Shown here piece after piece: positions 16,269-25,002 of a stretch of DNA of 64,000 bases; within the stretch, counting starts at the first letter, position 1; the number at the start of each line of letters is the position of its first letter. The stretch is from Bacillota bacterium. Its GTDB lineage: Bacteria > Sysuimicrobiota > Sysuimicrobiia > Sysuimicrobiales > Segetimicrobiaceae. The stretch is from the NCBI GenBank assembly GCA_021324255.1, contig JAJPJL010000070.1, forward strand, positions 1 to 64,000, read 5' to 3'. The notes under the pieces were generated by a model, which was given only the letters and a program-made list of their open reading frames with translations, searched no databases and was not told the DNA's origin. The translations under genes and the position numbers were made by a program.

Positions 16269-17177
16269 TCATCCGCGCAGTCCGCTCATGATGACGCCGC
16301 GGATGTACGCGCGTTGTGCGAACGCAAAGACGACGATGGTCGGCAGCGATACCAGGAGCGCCGCCGCCATCAGCAACTCCATGTGGGGCACGCCCGCCCC
16401 GCCGGACCCGCCGCCGTAGAACGTCTTGAAGAAGCTGAGCCCGAGCGAGACGGGGAACTTTTGAATGCTGCTCAGGTAGATGAGCGGCCCGAAGAAGTCG
16501 TTCCACCGGCCGACGAAGGAGATCACCGCCACGGTGGTGACGGCGGCACGGGACAGCGGCAGCAGGATGCGCCAGTAGAATGTCATGGGCCCCGCGCCGT
16601 CGATCGTCGCGGCGTCCCGAAGATCGAGCGGGATGGTGAGGAAGAACTGCCGCAGCAGGAAGATGCTGAACGCGCTGTCCGCGAAGAACGCGGGCACGAT
16701 GAACGGCTTGTACGTATCGAGCCAGCCGAGGTACCGAAACACGATGTACATCGGAATCACGGTGACCTGCGACGGAATCATGAGCGTCGCGAGGACGATC
16801 AGGAACAGCAGGTTGCGCAGCGGGAAGCGGAAGAACGCAAACCCGTACGCGACGAGCGAGCACGAGAGGATCGTCCCCGCGGTCGGCACGAGCGTAATCA
16901 CGAGCGTGTTTACGAAGAATCGGTCGAACGGCACCGTCCCGCTCCACGCCTGCGCGTAGTTCCCCCAGGCGAAGGGCCGCGGGATCGCCTGCGGCGGGAA
17001 CGCGAAGACCTGGCCCGCCGTCTTGAGTGAGGTGGAGACGGCCCACAGGATCGGCAGCAGCACGACCGCCGCGCCCGCGGCGATCAGCGCGTAGTAGGCG
17101 ACCGGGCCCGCGGCCGCGCCGTAGCGAAGCCGGGACCCGCGGCGCACGCGCGTGAGCGGCGCGGCGAGCCCGCTCAT
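16269..17177 (-). CDS. Sugar ABC transporter permease, MalG type
   Basis: A 302-residue permease with about six membrane helices. It has the MalG-type N-terminal LWAVSTSLKT, the EAA loop DAATIDGAGPMTFYW...LPLSRA, and the C-terminal QRAYIRGVIMSGLRG. ATG 17177 overlaps the partner permease stop by 4 bases (ATGA). It belongs to the amino-sugar operon. No ATPase gene accompanies it. Confidence 0.94.
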   Translation of the reverse strand: MSGLAAPLTRVRRGSRLRYGAAAGPVAYYALIAAGAAVVLLPILWAVSTSLKTAGQVFAFPPQAIPRPFAWGNYAQAWSGTVPFDRFFVNTLVITLVPTAGTILSCSLVAYGFAFFRFPLRNLLFLIVLATLMIPSQVTVIPMYIVFRYLGWLDTYKPFIVPAFFADSAFSIFLLRQFFLTIPLDLRDAATIDGAGPMTFYWRILLPLSRAAVTTVAVISFVGRWNDFFGPLIYLSSIQKFPVSLGLSFFKTFYGGGSGGAGVPHMELLMAAALLVSLPTIVVFAFAQRAYIRGVIMSGLRG

Positions 17178-18070
17178 CCAGGTGTGGCCCCGCCCTCGTA
17201 GTAGACCCAGCGCTGCATGAGGCGAAACTGCACCCAGGTAAAGGCCAATAGCAGGAGCAGCATCACCCAGGCCATGGCGGCCGCGTAGCCCATCTGGAAG
17301 TACTGGAACCCGTTGCGGTAGAGATACAGCACGTAGACCAAGGTGGAGTCGGCCGGCCCGCCGTTCGTCACGATGTACGCGGGGGTGAAGACCTGAAAGG
17401 ACGCGATCACCCCGAGGACGAAGTTGAAGAAAATCACCGGCGACAGTAGCGGCAGCGTCACGTGCCATAGACGCCGTCCCCGCGACGCGCCGTCCAGCGC
17501 GGCGGCCTCGTGAAGTTCCTCGGGAATGCCCTGCAGCCCCGCAAGAAAAATGAGCATGCGGTTACCCCCGATCGTCCACAAGCCCATCAGGACGAGCGAC
17601 GGAAGCGCCCAGGTCGTGCTCTCCAGCCACGCCACCTGCGGCAACCCAAGCCGGGAGAGCAGGTAGTTGAGCAGGCCGAAGTGCGTGTTCAGGAGCCACG
17701 TCCAGATGATGGCCGTCGCCACCGTGGGCATCAACTCGGGTAGGTAAAACAACGCCCGCAAGACAGACACGGCCGGGACGCGCCGGTTCAACAACAGGGC
17801 GAGCGTGAGAGAACCGGCAAGGGACAGCGGCACGGTAAGCACCGTATACGCCAGCGTGTTGCGAAGCGCCATCCAGAACAATGGATCGTGCCACAGATTC
17901 GCGAAGTTGGCGAGTCCCACGTAGTGCGGCGCCGTGAGGATGTCCCACTTCGTCAGGCTCAGCACCAGGGAGATCGCCATGGGGCCGGCGGTGAACGCGC
18001 AAAACCCCAGGCCCCATGGCAGGATCAGCAGGAAGCCCGTCAGCGCCTCGCGCCGCGCCCGCGGCGTCAT
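17174..18070 (-). CDS. Sugar ABC transporter permease, MalF type
   Basis: A 298-residue permease. It begins MTPRARREALTGFLLILP at ATG 18070. The EAA loop is HEAAALDGASRGRRLWH...LPLLSP, and the C-terminal half contains TNGGPADSTLVYVLYLY, typical of the UgpA/MalF group. It lies 49 bases downstream of the binding-protein stop. The frame is open upstream but gives no family similarity there. Confidence 0.94.
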   Translation of the reverse strand: MTPRARREALTGFLLILPWGLGFCAFTAGPMAISLVLSLTKWDILTAPHYVGLANFANLWHDPLFWMALRNTLAYTVLTVPLSLAGSLTLALLLNRRVPAVSVLRALFYLPELMPTVATAIIWTWLLNTHFGLLNYLLSRLGLPQVAWLESTTWALPSLVLMGLWTIGGNRMLIFLAGLQGIPEELHEAAALDGASRGRRLWHVTLPLLSPVIFFNFVLGVIASFQVFTPAYIVTNGGPADSTLVYVLYLYRNGFQYFQMGYAAAMAWVMLLLLLAFTWVQFRLMQRWVYYEGGATPG

Positions 18071-18119
18071 CTCGGGCGCGGCCGTCCGGGAGGCGCAGCC
18101 CCCGTCACGGCGGCGCGCG

Positions 18120-19442
18120 TCAGTGCTGGAGCAGCGCGTCGATCTTGGCGCACGCCTCGCCCGTCGCGGCGGCGGGTGACTTCTGGCCCGTCCAGACCAG
18201 GTCCATCTCGCTCCCAAGCGTATCCACCATCTCCGCCCAGTGCGTCGTTCGCGGGTCGAGGCGGCCGTACGCGAGCGCGTCCACGAAGACCTTGCGGTGC
18301 AACGGCACCTTACCGGGAGCCAGGAACTCCGGCGACAGCGCCGCGGCACGGAGCGCCGGAATGATCAGCCCCAGGTGGGCCAGCTCCATCGTGTTGTCCG
18401 GCTGCGACAGGAATCGGATGAGCGTCCAGGCCTGATCGGGATGCGGCGCCTTCGCCGGGATCGCGTAGGCCCCGGTCGCGACGCGCGTGGATTGGATCGT
18501 GCCCTTGGGCAGCGGCGCCACGTCCCACGCGAACGTCTTGATCGCGCTTCCGGTCACGACGATATCCCAGTAACCGCTGGCCATCATGCCGATCTTCCCG
18601 TTGGCGAACAGGTTGGTCTGCTGCGCTTGGGACGGGAGAATCCCGGCGTGCTGCTTGAGAAGCAAGTCCTGCAGAAACGCGATGCCCCGGACCGCCGCGG
18701 GCCGATCCAGGCGGCACCTCGTGTTCGTCGGGTCGAGCACGTCGCCTCCAAAGCTGTACACGACGGGGAACAGCCCGAAGGGCATGTTGACCGGCGCGAC
18801 CGTGCCCCACTGGACGATGGCGTTCGGATTGAAGCCCGGCTGGTCCGCGCTCTTGCCGTTGCTGTCGCGCGTCAGCTTCTTCGCCACGGTCAAAAAGGTA
18901 TTCCATGTCCACTGGCCCGCGGCGTAATACTCGTTCGGGGTCCGTAGCCCGGCCTGCTTGAACATGTCGGCGTTGTAGTAGAGCGCGATCGACGATGTCT
19001 CGCGGGGCAGCGCATACAGTTTCCCGTGATCGGAGAATTGTTGAATCGCCGTCGGGAAGTACGCGCTCTTCGCGAGGCCGGCCTTGGCCAGATACGGATC
19101 GATGTCGAGCAGGAAGTGCTTCGCCAGCGCGGCCGGGAACCACGAGTAGTGGCCGTAGATCACGTCGGGGTAGTCTCCGCTGGCGGCGATGACCTGCACC
19201 TTCTGGAAGTACTCGGGGTCCGAGGAGGCCACGACCGTCTCCAGGTTGACCCTGATGTCCGGATGGGACTGTTCGAACTTGGACACCAGCCCCTGGTAGA
19301 GCTTCAGTTCGTTGGCTTCGCCCTGCCAGACCATCCGTATGGTGGTGACCTTCTGCGCCTGCGCGGGCGATCCGCCCCCGAGCGTCCACATCGTGCCGGC
19401 GAGGGCCGCCATCACGAGCACGCTGGTCCACTTGCTGCGCAT
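18120..19442 (-). CDS. Sugar ABC transporter binding protein (SBP_bac_1)
   Basis: A 440-residue family 1 extracellular binding protein. The signal peptide begins RSKWTSVLVMAALAGTMW and ends near SPAQAQ. The mature domain includes WQGEANELKLYQGLVSKFEQ, the hinge-side PDVIYGHYSWFPA, YALPRETSSIALYYN and FANGKIGMMASGYWD. ATG 19442 is preceded by AAGGAGGGG. It is the first transport gene after the UTRA regulator. The family binds mono- to oligosaccharides or glycerol phosphates. The linked PIG-L and ROK genes point to an amino-sugar-containing ligand. Confidence 0.95.
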   Translation of the reverse strand: MRSKWTSVLVMAALAGTMWTLGGGSPAQAQKVTTIRMVWQGEANELKLYQGLVSKFEQSHPDIRVNLETVVASSDPEYFQKVQVIAASGDYPDVIYGHYSWFPAALAKHFLLDIDPYLAKAGLAKSAYFPTAIQQFSDHGKLYALPRETSSIALYYNADMFKQAGLRTPNEYYAAGQWTWNTFLTVAKKLTRDSNGKSADQPGFNPNAIVQWGTVAPVNMPFGLFPVVYSFGGDVLDPTNTRCRLDRPAAVRGIAFLQDLLLKQHAGILPSQAQQTNLFANGKIGMMASGYWDIVVTGSAIKTFAWDVAPLPKGTIQSTRVATGAYAIPAKAPHPDQAWTLIRFLSQPDNTMELAHLGLIIPALRAAALSPEFLAPGKVPLHRKVFVDALAYGRLDPRTTHWAEMVDTLGSEMDLVWTGQKSPAAATGEACAKIDALLQH

Positions 19443-19529
19443 TCGATCCCCTCCTTCCGCAAACCGCGCCCTGCATACCGCCTGCGTGTGTCTACTAGCG
19501 TGCGTCGATGGCATCCCCCCCTCACGCGT

Positions 19530-20282
19530 CTAGAGCCGCGCCGCTTTGCGAATCAGTTCGAGCGTCAACTGCATCCGGTCGCCCCGGAGAATGGAGGTCA
19601 CGAACTCCACAGGGCGGTTGTCCGAATCGAACGTCGTGCGCTCGACCTCGAAGGCCGCGGTTCGTGTGGACGCCCTCAACGCCGCGGCGATCACGCGCCG
19701 CAGGACGATCGGCCGGTATACCTCCTGCGCGCGGACGATCTGGATGCCGTACTCCTGCTCCAGGATCCGGTACAGGGACTCCGTCGCCAGCCGGCTGGCA
19801 TCGATGCCGCCGAACCGCGATCCTGGCAGATACACGGTCTGGAGCGCCAGCGGCTCACCGTCCGCGAAACGGAGGCGCCTGATAGCGACGACGGCCTCGC
19901 TCGGGGACACCTGGAGCGCGTCGCGGATGCGCTCGCCGGCGGGGACCGTGCCGCTCTCCAAGATCCGGGAGGTCGTGGTGAGACCCCGCTGCGCCATCTC
20001 CTCCGTGAAGGAAACCAACTCGGACACCACGTGGGAGACACGCGGCGCCGCGACGAAGGTCCCGCGCCCGCGCGCCCGGTACAGCAACCCCTCGGCGACG
20101 AGCGCGGCCACGGCCTGGCGGACGGTGATGCGGCTGACGCGATACCGTGTGCACAGCTCGGATTCGGCCGGGATTCGTTGACCGGGACGCCACGCACCGC
20201 CATTGATCCCAGCGCGCAGCACTTCCCGCAACTGGTAATGGAGGGGCAACGGCGAGGTCCGCGAGATCGTGAGCGTCGGCAT
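19530..20282 (-). CDS. GntR-family regulator, HutC/UTRA subfamily
   Basis: A 250-residue regulator. The N-terminal winged helix (about 10-75) includes HYQLREVLRAGINGGAW and YRVSRITVRQAVAALVAEG. The C-terminal UTRA ligand domain (about 95-245) starts at ELVSFTEEMAQRG and contains LQTVYLPGSRF. UTRA members such as NagR sense phosphosugars or related metabolites. It heads the minus-strand sugar operon. An AT-rich promoter with an inverted repeat lies just upstream, consistent with autoregulation. ATG 20282 has no strong SD. Confidence 0.92.
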   Translation of the reverse strand: MPTLTISRTSPLPLHYQLREVLRAGINGGAWRPGQRIPAESELCTRYRVSRITVRQAVAALVAEGLLYRARGRGTFVAAPRVSHVVSELVSFTEEMAQRGLTTTSRILESGTVPAGERIRDALQVSPSEAVVAIRRLRFADGEPLALQTVYLPGSRFGGIDASRLATESLYRILEQEYGIQIVRAQEVYRPIVLRRVIAAALRASTRTAAFEVERTTFDSDNRPVEFVTSILRGDRMQLTLELIRKAARL

Positions 20283-20307
20283 CGGCTCGTCCTAGGTAGA
20301 TTAGATC

Positions 20308-20335
20308 ATTATATTGTTATATCATCATTAACAAT
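20308..20335 (-). promoter_or_regulatory. Promoter and inverted-repeat operator of the UTRA regulator operon
   Basis: On the minus strand TATAAT (20313-20308) is a consensus -10 box. TTGTTA (20334-20329) is a plausible -35 at a short 15-base spacing. ATTGTTA (20313-20319) and TAACAAT (20329-20335) form a perfect 7-bp inverted repeat with a 9-base spacer that covers both boxes. The predicted transcript start is about 20 bases before the regulator's ATG. The AT richness contrasts sharply with the surroundings. Confidence 0.6.
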
Positions 20336-20437
20336 TCCTGCTATGCTGCATCGTCCGCCAATCGTATGGTCTCCACGGTCTCTCCATCGGGCCGGCGCGG
20401 TAGGGATCGGCCCGGGCCGCGGCGGACCTAACAATGC

Positions 20438-20896
20438 ATGCGCACGTTGTTCGCTTCGATCCTGGCCGCCGGCTGCATCATGCTCAGCGCCGCGCCCGTC
20501 GCGCCGGCGGGGGCCGCGAGCGCCGCACCCGACTACTCGCCGCCCCCGGGCGCGTACAACCCCGCGGTCACGCAGGCCAACATCGACCGGACGATCTGCG
20601 TGCGCGGGTGGACCAAGACGGTACGCCCGCCGTACGAGTACACCGAACAGCTGAAGCGCGAGCAAATCAGGGCCCGGCATCTCCCCGGCGGCGTTCGCGT
20701 CTACCAGGAGGACCACTTCATCCCGCTCGAGCTGGGCGGGCACCCGACCGATCCCCACAACCTGTGGCCGCAGCCTCGCGACCAGGCCGAACGGAAAGAC
20801 CGGTGGGAGCTCCGCCTCAACCACGCCGTGTGCAGCGGCCGCATGTCGCTGGCCGACGCGCGCCGCAAAATCGCCGATCCCCGGCTGTGGCAGTAG
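20438..20896 (+). CDS. Secreted small protein with an HNH-like motif
   Basis: A 152-residue protein. A signal peptide covers about residues 1-26 (TLFASILAAGCIML, then APVAPAGAA). The mature part has two Cys (TICVRGW; AVCSGR) that may form a disulfide. The block EDHFIPLELGGHPTDPHNLWPQ, about residues 91-112, resembles the beta-beta-alpha metal core of HNH nucleases: His next to acidic residues, then GG, then NLW. This family recurs in soil bacteria and is uncharacterised as far as I know. It could be a secreted nuclease, though the C-terminal metal-ligand His is not obvious. Confidence 0.72.
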   Translation: MRTLFASILAAGCIMLSAAPVAPAGAASAAPDYSPPPGAYNPAVTQANIDRTICVRGWTKTVRPPYEYTEQLKREQIRARHLPGGVRVYQEDHFIPLELGGHPTDPHNLWPQPRDQAERKDRWELRLNHAVCSGRMSLADARRKIADPRLWQ

Positions 20897-20995
20897 ACCG
20901 GAAGGACCGGCCGAGCCCGCGGCAAACACAGCTGAGTTTCACCTTCGCCGCGCCGTGGAGCGCCGGTGGATCATCAAAGTGCAAAGGAGCCTGAC

Positions 20996-22093
20996 GTGAC
21001 CGACGACAGCGCGAAGCTCGTGGCCGTCAGTGAGGCGATCGACAGCCTCTGCACGATCGAGATCACAGGGCGCGGCGTCGTGGGCGCCCTCGCCGCCGCC
21101 GCGCGGGCGGCGCAGGGAGGCGCGCTCTGCCTGCGGGCGGCGCGGGAGCTCGCCCGCCGCGTACAGCCGGGCGATACGGTCGTCATCGCCACCGGCCTGC
21201 CTACGTATCCCTGGTTCTGCGGCGAGCAGGATGGTCCCGTCGGCGCGGCAACGCTCGCCCGGGCGTTGGTCCTCGGGCTCGCGGCGCGGCCGGTGATCGT
21301 CACGGAGGCGATCCACGTCGACATGTGCCGCGCCGCCGTGCGGGGCGCGGGGCTGTACGCCCGCGGCGTCGACGACGCGCTCCGGTTACCCACGACGGTC
21401 GGCGTGGTCGAGTTCCCGACCGACCCGGAGCGCGCGGACCGCGAGGCGACCCGCCTGCTCGAACGGCTCCGCCCCAAGGCCATGATCGCGATCGAGCGCC
21501 CGGGCGCGAACGAGCACGGCCATTACCACGCGTCCAAGGGCTATCGCCTGACCGATCACTGCGCCAAGATCGACGGCCTGTTTGCGCGCGGGAAGGCGGC
21601 CGGCGTCTACACGGTCGGCATCGGGGACGGCGGGAACGAGCTCGGCTGCGCCGTGATCAGAGACACGGTGGTGGCGAGGGTCCCGTACGGGGCCAAGTGC
21701 CAGTGCCCCTGCGCCGGCAGCGTCGTCCCGGCGTTCGTCCCCGACCATCTCGTCATCGCAGCGATCTCCAACTGGGGCGCGTACGGCATCGAGGCGGCGC
21801 TGGGTCTCGTGCTGGAGCGCCGGGAGCTTGTGCACGATCGTGACCTCGACCGCCGCGTGCACGAGCTGTGCGCGGCCGCCGAGGCGAACAACAACGGCCC
21901 CGGCCTGCTCGACCCCGGGACCGACGCCGTGCCCACGGAGGTGCACGGGGATTTCGTGAGACTGCTCGGCTTCATGATTCAGAGCGGCATCGATTTCGGT
22001 CGCCTGTACAAGGAGCCGCGGTACCCCTGGCTCCGTCACGTGGAAGCGCCGTCCGGGCGATCGCCGGCGCAGCGGGAGGACATCCCGCGATGA
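20996..22093 (+). CDS. DUF4392 protein, D-glutamate cyclase-like
   Basis: A 365-residue protein matching the C-terminal domain of D-glutamate cyclase (GLUCM/DUF4392). Hallmarks are GLPTYPWFCGEQDGPVG, the AIERPGANEHGHYHASKG segment, the core GIGDGGNELGCA, and SNWGAYGIEAAL. The vertebrate enzyme interconverts D-glutamate and 5-oxo-D-proline; bacterial members are largely uncharacterised. The GTG at 20996 is chosen because AAGGAG stands six bases before it, although the frame is open 30 bases further up. The stop overlaps the next ATG by 4 bases, so this and the PLP-enzyme gene form a coupled pair. Confidence 0.85.
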   Translation: MTDDSAKLVAVSEAIDSLCTIEITGRGVVGALAAAARAAQGGALCLRAARELARRVQPGDTVVIATGLPTYPWFCGEQDGPVGAATLARALVLGLAARPVIVTEAIHVDMCRAAVRGAGLYARGVDDALRLPTTVGVVEFPTDPERADREATRLLERLRPKAMIAIERPGANEHGHYHASKGYRLTDHCAKIDGLFARGKAAGVYTVGIGDGGNELGCAVIRDTVVARVPYGAKCQCPCAGSVVPAFVPDHLVIAAISNWGAYGIEAALGLVLERRELVHDRDLDRRVHELCAAAEANNNGPGLLDPGTDAVPTEVHGDFVRLLGFMIQSGIDFGRLYKEPRYPWLRHVEAPSGRSPAQREDIPR

Positions 22094-23172
22094 CCCGGCC
22101 CGCCTACACCGCCGACGACCTGCGCGCGCGCATCGCCGCGCTTGCGCGCGTGCGGCTCGGATTTCTCCCGACGCCGGTCCAGCGCTGCGCCAACCTCTCC
22201 GCGGATCTCGGGGTGGATCTGTGGGTGAAGCGCGACGATCTCACGGGGCCGGCGTTCGGCGGCAACAAGATGCGCAATCTCGAATGGCGCATGGCCGAGG
22301 CGCAGGCGTCGGGCGCCGATATCCTGGTGTTCGGCGTCGAGGCGACGTCCAACTCCGCGCGACAGACGACCGCCGCGGCGAACATGCTCGGGTTGCCGCT
22401 CGTGCTCGTGCTGCGCGGCCGCCCCGACACGGAGGTCCAGGGCAACCTCTTGTGCGACCTCGTGCTGGGCGCAGAGGTGCGCCTGCTCGACCTGCCGAGC
22501 TATCACGATCTCGGCCGCGCCGCAGCGGAGGTGGCGGACGAGCTCCGCGCTCAGGGGCGGCGGCCGTGGAGCCTCAATCACGGCAAGATGTTCGAGGTGG
22601 GCGCCGCCCTTGCGACCGTCGAGAACTTCCTCGAGATCCTGGACCTGCTTGCGCCGCACGGCCGCCGCCCGGACGCGATCTATATCTCCTCGGGCGGCAA
22701 GGGGCTGGCCGGCCTCGCGCTGGCCAACAAGGCCCTCGGGCTGCACGTGCGCGTGGTCGGCGTGTCGTGCACGACCAACGAAGACCCCTGGCGGTACGCC
22801 GCCGACACCGCCAACGCGGCGGCGGCGGTGCTCGACCTCGCCGTCACGGTGTCCCCTCAGGAGATCGAGGCCACGTACGACTACATCGGTCCGGGCTACG
22901 GCATCCCGACGCCGGAGGGGCTCGACGCCATCCTCGCGTTTGCGCGCCGCGAGGGGATCATGCTCGATCCCGTGTACACGGGCAAGGCCGCCGCGGGCCT
23001 GCTGGACCACATCCGCCGGGGGATCGTGCCCCGGGGCAGCACCGTGGTTTTCATTCACACTGGCGGCCAGCCGGCGTTGTTTGCCCAGAGCGAGGCGATC
23101 GCCCGCCACATCCAGCGGCGCCGGGCCGGCGCCGCCCGGGCCACGGAGGCGCGCGCGTTCCCCACTGGGTGA
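22090..23172 (+). CDS. PLP enzyme, D-cysteine desulfhydrase/ACC deaminase family
   Basis: A 360-residue fold-type II PLP protein. The Schiff-base lysine is in GGNKMRNLEW (near residue 61). The substrate-recognition loop reads EATSNSARQT, with Ser where ACC deaminase has His. The phosphate-binding loop is SSGGKGLAGLAL rather than the common SGGTxAGL. The C-terminal part has FIHTGGQPALFAQ, typical of D-cysteine desulfhydrases. It acts on a small, often D-configured, amino acid to give a 2-oxo acid plus ammonia. Coupling to the DUF4392 gene suggests a D-amino-acid pathway. Confidence 0.87.
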   Translation: MTRPAYTADDLRARIAALARVRLGFLPTPVQRCANLSADLGVDLWVKRDDLTGPAFGGNKMRNLEWRMAEAQASGADILVFGVEATSNSARQTTAAANMLGLPLVLVLRGRPDTEVQGNLLCDLVLGAEVRLLDLPSYHDLGRAAAEVADELRAQGRRPWSLNHGKMFEVGAALATVENFLEILDLLAPHGRRPDAIYISSGGKGLAGLALANKALGLHVRVVGVSCTTNEDPWRYAADTANAAAAVLDLAVTVSPQEIEATYDYIGPGYGIPTPEGLDAILAFARREGIMLDPVYTGKAAAGLLDHIRRGIVPRGSTVVFIHTGGQPALFAQSEAIARHIQRRRAGAARATEARAFPTG

Positions 23173-23232
23173 TTCGCGCGCAGCGCGGCGGCCCTGCATC
23201 GCGGCGCGGGCGGCGGCCGCTGGGCGCGGTCG

Positions 23233-24648
23233 TCAGTCGCCGAGCACGCGGTCGCCCGCGGCTTCGACCGAGGGGCTCACGCCCGCGAACTCCACGAGCC
23301 GCAGCCCGCTCAGCACGGCGGCGGCCGCCGCAAAGGCGGCGGCCAGCGTGATCGAGATGAGTGTCCCGCGCCCGATGCCGCCGTGCCGGGCCGTGAGGCC
23401 GAACGCGAGCGCGACGAGCGCGGCGCCGGTCGTCTGACCCAGCAGCCGGGCCGAGGAGATGACGCCGCTCGCGTTGCCGCTCCGCACCCGCGGCACGCTC
23501 GCGATGATGGCGCGGTTGTTGGGGGATTGAAACAGCCCGAACCCGAGGCCGCAGAGCGCCATGCGCCACACGATCGCCCCCGCCGGCGGATGCCGCGGCA
23601 GGAGCGCCACGAGCACCAGCCCCGCGCTCAGGAGCGCCAGGCCGAGCCCGCCCAGGATGCCGGCGGGGCGACGGTCGGCCAGCCGTCCGGCGATGGGCGC
23701 GATGGCCGCCACGGCAAGCGGCCACGGCGTCATCAGGAGCCCCGTGTCGACCTGCCCCCGGCCCAGCACGTCCTGAAAATAGAACGGCAGCGACACGAAC
23801 GCGAGCCCCTGCGCCGTGAAGGAGCAGACCGAGGTCACCGCGGAGAGCGCAAAGACCGGCCGGCGGAATAGGTCGACCGGGAGCATCGGCGCGGGCAGCG
23901 CGAGTTGACGGCGCGCGAGGATGAACCCAAACGTCGCCGCCGCCAGGAACTCGCCGGCGATCAGCGCGGCGGTCTCTCCGTGACCGAGCCCGTCGATCGC
24001 GGTCACGAGCAATCCGAACGCCGCGGCGCTGACCAGCGCGCTCGCCACGTCGAACCGCTGGGGCGAGCGCGCCGTCCGCGGCAGGGACCGGAGCGACAGG
24101 GCGAGCGCAACGAGGCCCAGGGGGACGTTGATCAAGAACAGCCACTGCCACGACACGACCGAGAGGATGCCCGCCGCGACCGTCGGGCCGGCGGCGGAGG
24201 CCACGGCGACGACGAGCGTGTTGATGCCGAGGCCGCGCCCCAACAGCCGGCTCGGGTAGATGAACCGGATGAGCGCCGTGTTGACGCTCGTGATCCCCGC
24301 CGCGCCAAACCCTTGGAGCACGCGGGCCAGGGTCAGCGCGAGGAGCGAATGCGACGCCGCGCACCCGAGCGACGCCAGCGTAAACAGGCCGAGGCCGCAC
24401 CAGTAGACGCGGCGGTAGCCGAAGATGTCGCCCAGCGAGGAGAACGGCAGCAGGGAGATGGTGAGCGTCAACTGATACGCGTTGACGACCCAGATCGATG
24501 CCGCGGGGCTCGCGCCGACGTCTCTGGCGATGGTGGGGAGCGCGATGTTCGCGATCGCGCTGTCCAGGACCGCCATCGCGACCGCGATGGCAATCGTGAG
24601 GATCGCCCAGTAGCGCTGCGGGAGGGGAAGACCGTCCGTCGCTTCCAT
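23233..24648 (-). CDS. MFS exporter, EmrB/QacA (DHA2) type
   Basis: A 471-residue major facilitator protein. The DHA2 motif C-type stretch DSAIANIALPTIARDVG lies in helix 1, GDIFGYRRVYW in the loop 2-3 region, ARVLQGFGAAG in helix 4, and QWLFLINVPLG near helix 6. Drug/proton antiport or metabolite export is likely; the substrate is unknown. ATG 24648 has no visible SD. It is divergent from csbD. Confidence 0.9.
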   Translation of the reverse strand: MEATDGLPLPQRYWAILTIAIAVAMAVLDSAIANIALPTIARDVGASPAASIWVVNAYQLTLTISLLPFSSLGDIFGYRRVYWCGLGLFTLASLGCAASHSLLALTLARVLQGFGAAGITSVNTALIRFIYPSRLLGRGLGINTLVVAVASAAGPTVAAGILSVVSWQWLFLINVPLGLVALALSLRSLPRTARSPQRFDVASALVSAAAFGLLVTAIDGLGHGETAALIAGEFLAAATFGFILARRQLALPAPMLPVDLFRRPVFALSAVTSVCSFTAQGLAFVSLPFYFQDVLGRGQVDTGLLMTPWPLAVAAIAPIAGRLADRRPAGILGGLGLALLSAGLVLVALLPRHPPAGAIVWRMALCGLGFGLFQSPNNRAIIASVPRVRSGNASGVISSARLLGQTTGAALVALAFGLTARHGGIGRGTLISITLAAAFAAAAAVLSGLRLVEFAGVSPSVEAAGDRVLGD

Positions 24649-24757
24649 TTCGCGGTGGGTGCAAGTTTCGACCCGCGGGCGCCCGCGTTCCTGCGGCGCG
24701 CCCGTGTCGTGAGGGCGCGGTGGTGTCGTGGGTAAACCCTAGAGGAGGTGAGCGACC

Positions 24758-24973
24758 ATGGACGAGGCACGCTTTGCCGCCCGATGGCACGAGTTGCGCC
24801 ATGACGTACAGCGCCAGTGGAACCGCGTGACCGATGAGGAGCTGGATCGCGTGCAAGGCGACCCCGACGTGCTCATCGGCATCCTGATGGAGAAGTACGA
24901 GGAACCGCGCCGGGCGGTCGAGCTTCAGGTCAAGCGCCTGGCCGAACGGCAAACGCAGATCGGCGCGGGCTGA
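24758..24973 (+). CDS. CsbD-like general stress protein
   Basis: A 71-residue acidic/basic helical protein. It contains W..LRHDVQRQWNRVTDEELDR and a segment ending ILMEKYEEPRRAVELQV, the pattern of CsbD/YjbJ small stress proteins, which occur in many bacteria with no known activity. A near-perfect SD (AGAGGAGGTGA) ends seven bases before ATG 24758. I see no convincing stress-sigma promoter in the divergent gap. Confidence 0.85.
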   Translation: MDEARFAARWHELRHDVQRQWNRVTDEELDRVQGDPDVLIGILMEKYEEPRRAVELQVKRLAERQTQIGAG

Positions 24974-25002
24974 CCCGCGCCGGCGCGCGAGCGTATCCGC
25001 CG

